Of a DNA stretch of 64,000 bases, positions 32,938-43,700 are shown piece after piece. The translations under genes and the position numbers were made by a program. Numbering within the stretch: the first letter of the stretch is position 1; the number at the start of each line of letters is the position of its first letter. This DNA comes from Pristionchus mayeri (Eukaryota > Nematoda > Chromadorea > Rhabditida > Neodiplogasteridae), in contig BTRK01000005.1 of assembly GCA_036245805.1 (NCBI GenBank), forward strand, positions 13,306,984 through 13,370,983. The letters run 5' to 3'. Below the pieces are notes generated by a model that saw only the letters and a program-made list of their open reading frames with translations, was not told the DNA's origin and searched no databases.

Positions 32938-35049
32938 TCAATGATAGGAGTATGTGGCCTCGGGACTGAACAGGGACTCGAAATTGGGCTCTACTGCATA
33001 ATCATAGGCATCATCTTCACCCTCTTCGTTGCCCGTTTCAATCTCCCCCATCTCCACTTCCTCCTCTTCCTCTGGCATAACTATCTGGTTTTGCCAACGA
33101 GGAGGGAGATAGGGCACGGGTCTTCTGGGTGTGTTGAGGGGTCTAGTATGAGAATGAGTAGGAGGAAGACGGAGGGGGCGAGACTTTGCAATTCCTCCCA
33201 GCTGTACTCTGGAGACGAATTGTCCTCCTGGTCCCCGATTGCTCCTTGGAGTTGTTCTGTCCACGGGAGGATCACCTCTTGCCAGTTTGCCGATGTGCAC
33301 CTTGTAGTTGTGGTCGATGCGTCTGCACGCATCCCTCCAGTAACGATCCTTGTCCACGGCCAAACTGAACTTGCGCCGATGATCCAAGCACTGCAAATGT
33401 GTTGAATTCGACAAAGTACAGTGCAATCCGTAATACAGACATTTCAGGTTATGGTAAGTGAAGGTAAGTGTAGTCGCTTGGAGAAACATTGGCCATTTAC
33501 TCAAACACGCGACTGTCAACAGAGAGATAAGGAAACGCGCCTTCAACGCTTGTCTCATGTCGACCGTGCTTTATGGCTGCGAAGCTTGGACAATGAGAGA
33601 GTCAGACAAACAAGTGCTGCGAGTTGCGCAGAGAAAAATGGAGAGGCGCATGATTGGAGTAACATGGATGGATCGATGGAGTAACGAACGAGTGCGAATG
33701 GAAACAGGAGTCGTTGACTGGGTAGAGGAAGCAACTAGACGAAAGATGAACTGGGCAAATAAGATCCGAAGAATGGACGAACGGTGGACAAGGAGGTTAA
33801 CAACATGGATCCCTTACACCAGAGCTAACAGCAGAGGACAGGGAAGACCTTGGGAGAGATGGAGAAACGAGATAGCAAGAGGGAAGGGCAGGAAATGGTG
33901 GAGCTTAACTGATGAAGAATGGACCACCTAAAGCCTGATCAGCGCAACTTTGCGACTCCTGATAAATATTCTGTATTCTGTATTCTGTAAGTGAAGAAAG
34001 TCATAAAGTTTAGAATATCTCACGTCCTCTAGCCATTTCACTCGGATGGGATCTCACTCATCCAGTGGGAGATCAAGCTGATCCTTGAAGAGGACATCGG
34101 AGATGCGGGCGGCGAAGAGGACATAATGGACGTTGATCCCATCCAGTCTGTCCACCTTCACTTTGCTCATCCCGTGACGATTGTAGTCGAAGTCTGAAAT
34201 AAATTACAGTAACAGCAATGCAGTTGTGTGTACGAAACGACTATTGTTGTAGACTAATCACCGGGAGGAGGGGCGGGAAGATTCTTGATGGCAACGTCGA
34301 CATCCTTTGTAAGTTTCTTCACTGCATCCTTCAACTCGGTATCCGTCTGTTCCCTCTCGATGACCTCAAACCGATGATATAATATCGAATAGAGTTCAAG
34401 GTGAAGATTTGAGTACGGTACCGAGTGGGAGATGGACTCCAGTTGCCCTCGATCATTGTATTGACGTCTTTCCATTCTCTCCATGAAGGCCGTGATCTTG
34501 TCCATTTGCATGCGAATCGGGGCGAGCTCCTCGCGGACAGCGTCCCGAATCATTTCTATCATGGTTAATAAAGCACACTGACTAACTGACATTCTGAAAA
34601 CACAGTACCTCGGAGCTGAAGAGAATCGTCGGGAGTAGGCTCGCGAGATTGGTCTAGAAAAGGATCTGCGATGCGAGTAAGATCTCCCTCGTCCATTGGT
34701 TCCTCCTCCATATCATAGCCATTTGACGTCTCCTGCTTCACCAGAGAAGGACGGAAAATGGTGAACTAAACCGATGAAGTATCTGGATACTGTAGGTCGA
34801 ATATCAGTAAGGACTCACTGGTTGCTCGCCCTTCTTCGCTTTCCCTCTTGCGCTCGAGGGAAGATCCATGAACCCTTGCCACTTCTTCTTGGTCCCTTGG
34901 AAGGCAAACGTGCCTGATTCCACCTTCTCATCGTCTCCATTTACTACTCGAAAAGAGACAGCTCGGCCAGGGTGACCAGGACCTTTAGTGAGATCCCCCG
35001 CATTGATCATCTTGAGCATGTTTCCCTGCTGAACGACGACGAATGCCAT
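32938..35049 (-). CDS. Accessory protein of element 2, BEN-like
   Basis: The start at 35049 follows TTCCAG directly, a likely SL trans-splice site. The N-terminal domain MAFVVVQQGNMLKMINAGDL, then TKGPGHPG, corresponds to the start of the element 1 accessory. A coiled-coil-like segment follows at 34592-34254 (IRDAVREELAPIRMQMDKIT). Then comes SKVKVDRLDGINVHYVLFAA with RISDVLFKDQLDLP (34190-34060), and the last exon from 33390 with CLDHRRKFSLAVDKDRYWRD and ACRRIDHNYK. The two last pieces resemble the halves of a BEN domain. The protein ends in an acidic stretch (PEEEEEVEMGEIETGNEEGE) and YSYH. An RTE-type retrotransposon fragment (33463-33986) lies between the last two exons. I could not place the donor in phase with the last exon, so the insert may have damaged this gene. 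Confidence 0.5.
33463..33986 (+). mobile_element. 5'-truncated RTE-type LINE fragment
   Basis: The plus-strand frame reads STVLYGCEAWTMRESDKQVL, MERRMIGVTWMDRWSNERVR and RGQGRPWERWRNEIARGKGR, the typical C-terminal end of RTE/BovB-like reverse transcriptase ORFs. It stops near 33929. The 3' tail is a short repeat TTCTGTATTCTGTATTCTG. A 10-bp target duplication GTAAGTGAAG flanks it (33453-33462 and 33987-33996). It was inserted into the minus-strand accessory gene of element 2, presumably in an intron. Confidence 0.8.
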
Positions 35050-35318
35050 CTGGAAGCGTAAAATCGAAATAAAATAGATGGAAAACGAATAAAAAGGACG
35101 AAAATACAACGTAATCAAAGAGGTCTCTCAATTTCCTGATAATTGCATCATCTCTGGAAATATGTCTCTGTAGACGTTCGAAAACGTTCCTTTTATTACT
35201 TTTTTCTCGATTATTTCGCCAGAATGTCTTCTCTTCCCAACATACGTGTTCGCAAGGTGAGCGTTTATCGATTTCCATTCTTTCGTAAACCTTCGAATGT
35301 ATAGTATGTGAGTAATCA
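35050..35318. promoter_or_regulatory. Divergent promoter region between the two genes of element 2
   Basis: A 269-bp AT-rich gap between divergent start codons, placed like the one in element 1. It contains AAAACGTTCCTTTTATTACT around 35184. No known site recognised. Confidence 0.35.
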
Positions 35319-36609
35319 ATGAGTTTCTTTGAGAATGTCGCTCGTCCTCCTCTTCAGAAAGATTGGAGAGACGATATTGCAGTGTGGAGAGAGGGCGGAG
35401 ATACCTACCAGAGAATTGTGGACAAGTCTGATGAAAGGGGGCATCCAATCTCCAAGAGCATGGCACATCGATATGTGAACAAAGTGTTCACTCCACACGA
35501 ATACAAGCCGACATCTCTGAAGGACAGGCAGATGTTCACCGAGATTAGAGATTTCGTTCTCGAATCCTATCTCAACGACAGCAAGGCCACTCTATCGTCC
35601 ATCAAGCAGACCATTAAGGGAACATTTGACGAGGAGGTACCGAACTATGTTCATCAAGACACTACCGTAACACATAATAGTACTTCCCCAGACCCCCACT
35701 TGCAGATCTCTGAGGCTGTGGTTCGAAGAATCAGAGAGGAGTGTGGCCTGATCTGCTACAACACTCGATATGGCCATTCGGTGCGAGAAGTCAATCGACC
35801 ACTCCGTCTGTCCTTCTGCGAACAAAAAATCGCAGAGAGAAACATGTTCACTAACCATGTGTTCACTGACGAATGCATGGTTCAGTTGAGTGCTAACTCT
35901 CGATTCTGTTTCTGCTTGAGAGGGGACGTGCTCAGAAGGGTGAAATCCACCCACAAAAATCAAAAATCCAGTCAGAGTTAGTTTCTCACCGCTCTCTTTA
36001 TTGTATTATGAACGAGAAAATCTATTTGCAGATAATGATCTGGGGTGGGATCAGCTGGGACGGCCCTACTGAACTGATCTTACTGGATCCCTCTACGAAG
36101 ATCGATTCTGGTCTGTATCAAGTAATGCTGGATTCGGCATACAAGCCATGGGCAAGGTAAATACAATTGATTGATGAACTCAAAATTACGATGAATATAT
36201 TATTTATTCAGAAGGCTGTTCGGAGATAACGCCGTCCTTATCCAGGACAACGCCCCGTGCCACTCTGCACACAACACGCGTGCCTACCTCGAGAGAGAAG
36301 AACTCAAGGTTGGCAAATTAAGAACCCTAATAATAAGTTTCATCATAAGACTAACGGATTTTCCTTCACCAGACCATGGATTGGCCGGCAGAATCGCCGG
36401 ATCTGAATGCTGTCGAGATCGTATGGGCTAATCTCAAGAGATGGCTGCAACATGTATGGAAGCCTAAGGGGAAGGATCACTTGATACAGGGAATCTCCAA
36501 GTTCTGGGAGGAGCATCTCACCGTAGAACGGTGCAGACGCTACATCAGAAGAGTTCAGTCACAAATGCGAAAAGTGATTGCCGTAAGGGGAGCCCCCGTC
36601 TTTGATTGA
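35319..36609 (+). CDS. Tc1-type DD34E transposase, apparently intact
   Basis: Exons run about 35319-35636, 35706-35977, 36034-36156, 36211-36309 and 36374-36609; the last three join in phase. The N-terminal region (KDWRDDIAVWREGGDTYQRI) has a helix-turn-helix-like pattern. Catalytic residues are Asp in FTDECMVQ, Asp in LIQDNAPCHSAHNTRAYL and Glu in DWPAESPDLNAVEIVWANLK, with 34 residues between the last two. MIWGGISWDG is the usual glycine-rich segment. No stop codon interrupts the exons. The start may be this ATG or one in a short 5' exon; the first residues are not conserved with element 1. The product would cut at the TA-flanked ends of element 2. Confidence 0.8.
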
Positions 36610-36717
36610 CCCATTCTCCAGTGTTTCGTTTACAATTGTTTGTATTCGTTATTGAAATAAGACCATGATAATGATAAATCTTTATCCACGAAAAACTCAC
36701 AAATATAAATACAATTA

Positions 36718-38270
36718 GGCGATTTCCATCTTGACCAATCGGTTTCTGGCTTGCTTGGCGCGCATCAGTTTGTAGCTGTCGAAGGTGCTGACTCCTGAAA
36801 GGAAAAGTATTATTGTGCTCACAAAAACAGATTATTGACAAGATACTCGATCCTTTTTTAATAGAAAGAGCTAGATACAGTGTCCCGGTACCAAGCATCG
36901 AGCTCAGGCCACGAAAAACTTCGTGACACGGATCATTTGATTACAAGTTCACAAAAATACACAAATATTGAAAGACTGCTTTAACATCCCGGTCCCAAGC
37001 CTCTAATTCGTGTAGCCCGTGAATGGATCCGGGTACCAGGCAGTAGGATCCTTGGTAGCATTTGATGGGTTCGGGATAGCAAAAATATTTTAGAACATGG
37101 GTACTCTCTGACGGGACCCGGATCCGAATATTGGGCCAGGATATAGAAAGAGCATAACAGAATAGCATATTTTAAAATAATAATAAATTTAAAAATACTG
37201 ACCGACGGGAGAGCCCCCCTTCAGGCTACGGACGCTGCGGAGAACTCCGGAAGCGGGTCCATCGAGAAGAACCTGTTAATAAAATATTAAATTTAAAAGC
37301 TGTGGGACCTTGCTAACATTTAATGGGATCTGGATGACAAAATGAAATACTTTTAAAACATGGTTACCCGGATCCGAGGATTGGGCCATAGAACAGTAAC
37401 ATAGCCTTACAAAATACCACATTTTAAAATATCAATAAATTTACAAATACTGACCGACGAGAGACTGCTTCGGTTCACTCCTCGAGCCCAATGGCGACCT
37501 TGAACTTAGTCTGCTGGAGGTCCTTCAGGTTACGGACGCTGCGGAGAACTGTGTAAGCGGGTCCATCGAGAAGAACCTGTTAATAAAATATTTAATCATG
37601 CAAAGTTGCTTATTTTTTAAAAAAGGACAATACATTTTCGAAAAATAAGACATTAACGTGGAACTGCTCGGGACCCGGGTTCCATGACTTGTCCGTCTCA
37701 ATTTTGAGACATGGTACCACGTTGTGGAACCAGAGCAGCCTTTGATGGGTCCTGGATGGCCAACATATTTTTGGAACCTGAGTATCCTCTAATGGTAACC
37801 GGGTTCGAGAACACGATACAGAGTCGAACAAAATACCACATTTTTAACTCGAATATTTTGCGACTAATGCGGGCATTTTGGAAGCAAAAAAGAGGTAAAA
37901 GGACTGAGAGATAATTGGCGTCTAATCCCTATCGGATGACTCTCGGGGCAGCAAAAAATATGGAACTGGTTTCAGTGGTAGCGATAAGTCCCGACCAATC
38001 AATTAGCCAAAATATAAGATCATACCTTGAGCTTTCCATCTTGATCAATCGGTTTATGGCTTGCTTGGCGCGCAACAGCTTGTAGCGGTCGAAGTCGGGG
38101 AGAGCAGAGCGCTGCAGAGCAAAATTGTGTCGAATTTATTCCCGGAATATAAACAAAGAACATAAAATATTACAAGCTTGCTGGCAGCGAGCTCCTTGGT
38201 CCAGGTGCTTCCCCTCCCACTTCATAGGAAATTTCGGCCTCGGATCAAGCCTTCTCGACTTTCTCGGTTC
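36718..38270 (-). pseudogene. rpl-14: Captured, shuffled rpl-14 exons, right arm
   Basis: Mirror of the left-arm rpl-14 fragments in the same scrambled order, read on the minus strand from 38270 inward. The last exon copy (36718-36794) differs slightly from its left counterpart (ARNRLVKMEIA in place of INRSVKTEIA). Confidence 0.8.
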
Positions 38271-38399
38271 TGCAAATCAAAAGTACTCAGCAAAAAAGAA
38301 CGATAACAATTCAAAATTAAATTTTAGGAACATCTTATGATAAAATGAGGGTAAACTGCTTAAAAGTAGAGGTGATGCTACTTTACTCGAGGAAACTGG

Positions 38400-38645
38400 C
38401 CTTGAAGATAATGTGTTCGTACACATCATCACGAGTAGGGACAGGGTTGGATACCGGTCGGTCCTCAGTGCCCAGACAACGCACTAAAACGCTCGAATAA
38501 TTAAATAAAATATTCTATATTAACCTTTCACGAGTGCGATGGTGGACTCCGTGGTGCTCGAAGAGTAAAGAATTCCCTCGTAGCGAATATCGAGCTTGGA
38601 AATGAGACTGATCTTGCTGCCGATGTACGGAGTTTGATTCGACAT
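38400..38645 (-). pseudogene. car-1: Captured car-1/LSM14 fragment, right arm
   Basis: Mirror of 30897-31142; ATG at 38645 on the minus strand. The translation is the same LSm-domain start ([20 protein letters not shown]) and VRCLGTEDRPVSNP. Confidence 0.85.
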
Positions 38646-39507
38646 GACTCCGATACTCGCGACCTGCAAAGCAAAAGTACTAAACAAAAAAGAATGATAA
38701 CAGTTCAAATTCGAAGTTGAGGCGGCCTAATATTAGCGATTTGTGCTAATTTACGCGGGTGAAGCGGGGAAGCGTGAGTGCGAAACAATATACATGCAAG
38801 TTTTTAATTAAATTAAGTAAAGTAACGCGAAAGACAAGCAAAAATGTTGTCGAAATACGACGAGCCCGATTATGAAATAAGGTCAACTGCCTAAAATTCG
38901 TAAAACGAGCGTAAACTGCCTAAAACTAGTGGCAAATCTACTTTACTCGACGAAACTGGGCAGATGAGAGTGCGAAACTAATTCAAATTAAACTTAATTG
39001 AACAATATAACAGGAAATTCGAGGGAAAATAAGGAGAAAAGTAGGAGCGAGAAATTGCAAAATTCATGGCGCGGACGTCCGCTCGCGGCCGCGGATGCCC
39101 AATAACTGACGAAACTGCGATTACGGTAGTGCAATTTTCGCAATTTTATTCAATTTTTATTTTCTCTTTTAAATATTATTTAGCCACTTTTCATGGAAAA
39201 AAACCCATCCGTTTTATGTAAACGTATATGAAAAAAAGAATGAAAAAAATCAAAAGTCACAAAAATGTAAATTCACCATAATCCAAGAAAGGTGATATTT
39301 TATGAACTTCACGGTATACGTTCCTATATTTCCATCACGTACGATACATCATGCACCCATCTGAGGAATTCACCATTCCCGAGTTCAGTGAGCAGGCAAA
39401 GCAGAAAATGTCGACCGTGCTAGAAGCAATGCGAAGGTTCAGTTATTCATTTGTCTGTAGATATGATTTCACGAAGCTTCTTGTTAGAATTCTTGTTAAG
39501 ACAAGGA

Positions 39508-40100
39508 TGCTATATGAGACACTTTTGATTCAGTGAACATATGCTTGGCACTAGGCCAAAAATCGAAATAATCTTAAATGCGCATACATGTAGTACTCGG
39601 TGAGTGTAGCTCAGGCGTGGCCTATTTAGTGTTCTAAATCCCTCGCTAGGGGATGAGATGCACTTTAGTTCAAAAATTTCAATTTTCGAATTTATTGAGA
39701 ACCGATCAGAACGACTGATATCTCTAAAAATGCTTAATATTCAACTGATCGTAAATACGAAATTTTAGATGAATTGGCTTGAAACTGTTTGAGAAAAAAT
39801 CAAATTTCTGCAAAAATATTTTTTTATTTAATTCGGAAGAAAGGAACCATTTTTATTTGCTTGGTTTGTAGCGCTCACTGATAACTATTTACATAAAAAT
39901 TATTAGCGAAAAAAATTGGGACATGTGCATTGAAATTTTCGAAAAACCGAAATAAGTCAGTTCGTAATAAAGTTTCAGGCTACCGTATCCTGTCATGAGA
40001 ACACCTCGTAAATTTCGTGAACGTTGATGATTTTTTTGGCCTAGTGCCAAGCGTATCTACAAATATGTTCACTGAGTCAAAAGCTCTCTCATATGTCAAC
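39508..40100. repeat. 0.6 kb foldback element
   Basis: Left ATTCAGTGAACATATGCTTG and GGCACTAGGCCAAAAATC pair with right GATTTTTTTGGCCTAGTGCC and ATATGTTCACTGAGTCAAAA. It lies in the last intron of the ADAM10-like gene. Confidence 0.75.
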
Positions 40101-40793
40101 TGTATCACCGGAATGAATTGACCCAATTTTTTTGCTATTGTTTTTGTACTTAAGAACGACGAACGTAAATATTCAGGATCCATCATAATTTTCAGATACG
40201 AGCCGTATCATCCACCAAGAGCCGGCTACGCGGCTCCAAAGAGGAATTGCTTGCAATGAGAGTATAACAAATTCTTGAAAACATGAACTATAATCATCAA
40301 TTTTTCTTGAAATTATTTCGTTGTTATTCGACTAAAAAATTATCTTACGTTCCTTTCCTGACCATTTTTCAATTCCCATTTTGTTATTGATCATTACTGG
40401 AAATATACGATTTTCTCTCTTAAGTTTATCTTTGAAAACATCATGAGATAAGTATGGTCTTTTCGAAATATGGTAATAAATACGTTCTGAAATAAGTATG
40501 CACTTTTCGATAAATATAAATTTGTTTTTCAATTGTGTTGGTTGTTTCCGACAAATATTCAGGAAAATTTAAATTGTAGCATTACTATCGCCAATATTTT
40601 TTAAACAGATGAACTAACCTGTCGCTTTCAATACACGTTAATGTGCAATCAACTCGAAACACAGCTTAGTGCGACTACAGTATTTTCTGTGTTTTATGAA
40701 TAAGCGGCGGACGACGCATCCAACTAGAGGCTATTTTAGGATAGTACGTATATTTTCTGTTTCAGGCGTTGTATTATGCATCATATGTAAATA

Positions 40794-43700
40794 ATGGAAA
40801 CATCGTTCGCCATGAATTTGTCTTCTTCTTGCCTCGATAAAGTTTGCCTGTTCTTGAGGGATAATTCCTTTGTGCGGATGAGACTGGTGAGATCATTGTC
40901 AAGTATGAATATCCATAAAAATACATAAGGGTATTCCCTGCAGATAAACTTTCACATGAAGTCAATAACTGACAGCTTACTCAAAACTCGTAAATCAGTA
41001 ATTGATAAATGTTCTGTTGATGTGAGTGTTATACATATATTTTCTCCCCAATTTATATATTTCGTATATTTTGTATTTTCAGAACAACAAGAGAAGGGTC
41101 AAAGTTGTGCTATCCTTCTATCCTTCTATTCATTTCCTTATTTGGAAAATAAAGATTGCATCCGCTATTTCTGCCCTTAACATGATTCAATCATCATTGA
41201 AGATTGAATATTATAGACTGCGTTCCTTTTTCAATGCAAGTTTCTATGCATAATATTTCGCTGATTACATGTTGCAGATCGAAATAAAAGCATATGGCAC
41301 AGCAAATTATATTTCTGAGATCGTGACCCAGATAATATACAGGCAACAGATTCATCGTTTCAAGTATCTTCACGATGAATCTGCTAATTTATCAATAGAA
41401 CTTTTCAAAGAGGCCAGAATAATTTCAGTGTTTGTTTACACGGGAAATTCCGAATCGCCCCTCTTCTTGTGAGAATTCAGTCTGATTTATGTTTTACTCA
41501 GTTCATAATATTATTATAACATTTACAAACGCGAATTATTATTTTCAGTACTTCACAGCTTCATTTGATTAAAATCTTAAAACCAGAAGGAGTAGTGTTA
41601 TGCACAAAATCACTATCTAAAGGTAGTTGGCACGTTCGTTATTATCAATATTTTTAGGAGACCGGATCGGTAAGACTCGACCATAATAGCCACCCCCCGG
41701 CCACGGCCCCCCGGAATGGGAACCAGGCCACCATGCTTTGTGTGTGTACACCCCTTGGTCCCTTGTTGCACAAATGACTATTGATTTATCGATTTCATTT
41801 GTATCTAGTAAAATACAAGGCCTCAAAGTCAAAAAATCGAAATTTCACAATTTCTGAACGGGACAAGATAGACTCAAAATCTCTTTTGCATTACATTAGC
41901 TATGTCCAATAACCAAAATTGAGCTACTCTGATCGAATCTTAGTCACTTGTATTATCGAGTTTATGGTCACAAATTTTGAATTTTGCTCAAAATTTTTAC
42001 CATCAGGAAAAACCAGGCCGGCTTACTATGCTTAAAATGTACCTTTATGAAAACTACATTGAAATGACTACTTGTGAGATTGATTCATTTTTTACCTTTA
42101 CGCTCCCAAAGGCTCAAATATTTGGAATTTCAGGTTTTTCATCCCAATCTTCTTCAATGCTTCTTCAATGCTTCGAAGCACAAATGATGAAAAAATAAAT
42201 TAAAACATGGGAGAATGTTAAAACACATCGATAACTCCCATTTTCAATCCTTCTAAAAATGTAGATTTTCGAAATTTCGATTGAGTTCAAAGTTGTGCAT
42301 GTCAAAGTTTGGACTTTCAAACTTAGGAGGATGCGCATATCACACGAAGTAAAGAACACTTCGACTTGAATAAGAAAATTTACATATGAGCTTCTGAACA
42401 CACTTTCAGGTTCGGATTTTTGTCATCGAACATTGCACCACTGATAATGTCGACCAAATTTTTTCGATTGAAATCGACTGAAATCAAGTCGATTTGGTGA
42501 AGTCATTTCATAATGTAATTTATAATGCAACAACAAAGCAGGAAAAAAGGCGGATTCCTTATTTCGGAAAAACGATGACTCAAATTCTCGATTATTCCCA
42601 TGTTTGCCAACTGAAAACTCAGTGTTTTCGGGCTCAATCTTATCACTACTTACCGTTAGTTATAGAAGAGTAGTAGATGAGTAAGTATAAGTAAAAATGA
42701 GCTCAGAAAATCTTTCCTTTTATACGATATTTCGGATCCAATTTAGTCAAAATAAAGATCTGTCATCATAAGCATGCGTATTTCCCTTCTAGTCTGCAGA
42801 ATCTCACTCTTTCGGTTATGAAAGTGTTTGAATATTTCAAATATGCGATAATATTCGGTCAATAGCCCAATTTAGCTTCATCTAAAGAAATCGAATTTTT
42901 GAAAGTCACAAAATTTATAAAATTTAGTTGGCTCACATTGAATGAAATACAACTATTCCTGAATTTGACTATTGCTGTAGTTCATAATACCACTGAGATC
43001 CACTAGATTCGGTAGACTAGAAGTGAAATACGCATGAACTTATGATGACAGATCTTTATTTTGACTAAATTGGATCCGAAATATCGTTGAAAAGGAAAGA
43101 TTTTCTCAGCTCATTTTTACTTATACTTACTCATCTACTACTCTTCTATAACTAACGGTAAGTAGTGATAAGCTTGAGCCCGAAAACACTGAGTTTTCAG
43201 TTGGCAAACATGGGAATAATCGAGAATTTGAGTCATCGTTTTTCCGAAATAAGGAATCCGACATTTTTCCTGCTTTGTTGTTGCATTAAAAATTACATTA
43301 TGAAATGACTTCACCAAATCGACTTGATTTCAGTCGATTTCAATCGAAAAAATTTGGTCGACATTATCAGTGGTGCAATGTTCGATGACAAAAATCCGAA
43401 CCTGAAAGTGTGTTTAGAAGCTCATATGTAAATTTTCTTATTCAAGTCGAAGTGTTCTTTACTTCGTGTGATATGCGCATCCTCCTAAGTTTGAAAGTCC
43501 ACACTTTGACATGCACAAATTTGAACTCAATCGAAATTTCGAAAATCTACATTTTTAGAACGATTCAAAATGGGAGTTATCGATGTGTTTTAACATTCTC
43601 CCATGTTTTAATTTATTTTTTCTTCATTTGTGCTTCGAAGCTTTATACATGAAGAAGATTGGGAAGAAAAACCTGAAATTCCAAATATTTGAGCCTTTGG

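Larger units (their letters stand above)
30198..39344. mobile_element. Two-gene Tc1-type transposon (element 2) with captured car-1 and rpl-14
   Basis: A 9,147-bp element flanked by TA at 30196-30197 and 39345-39346. Ends read TCGTACGTGATGGAAATATA in both orientations. Inverted arms of about 2.7 kb enclose a 3.75 kb core with a minus-strand accessory gene and a plus-strand transposase. The arms carry pieces of two host genes. The plan is the same as element 1, but the termini and arm content differ, so the two families captured host DNA independently. The transposase reads without stops, so this copy may be able to move or may have moved recently. Confidence 0.88.
36646..39344. repeat. Right inverted arm of element 2
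   Basis: Reverse complement of 30198-32893, equal in length to within a few bases. Sequence differences between the arms are few, implying recent formation or gene conversion between arms. Confidence 0.9.
28935..40259 (+). pseudogene. ADAM10-prodomain-like gene split by element 2
   Basis: Exons at 28935-29065, 29149-29234, 29526-29597, 29725-29786, 30090-30197 joined to 39347-39436 across the transposon, and 40196-40259. All junction phases agree, giving about 203 residues. The segments NSAFSADLRVVQDG, FLFEGCVEGKPNSRVYGSLF, DGVFDGNIEFSDGRSFTVEK and DKKTCMLHLKV follow the order of the ADAM10 (SUP-17 in C. elegans) prodomain, including the conserved Thr-Cys before a beta strand. The frame crosses the insertion site exactly (SIY then IMHPSEEFT) once the element and one TA are removed. 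No metalloprotease motif HExxHxxGxxH follows; the last exon ends with a short tail (RAGYAAPKRNCLQ) and TGA. So this is either a prodomain-only paralogue or a decayed copy. The upstream signal-peptide exon was not found. Confidence 0.55.
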
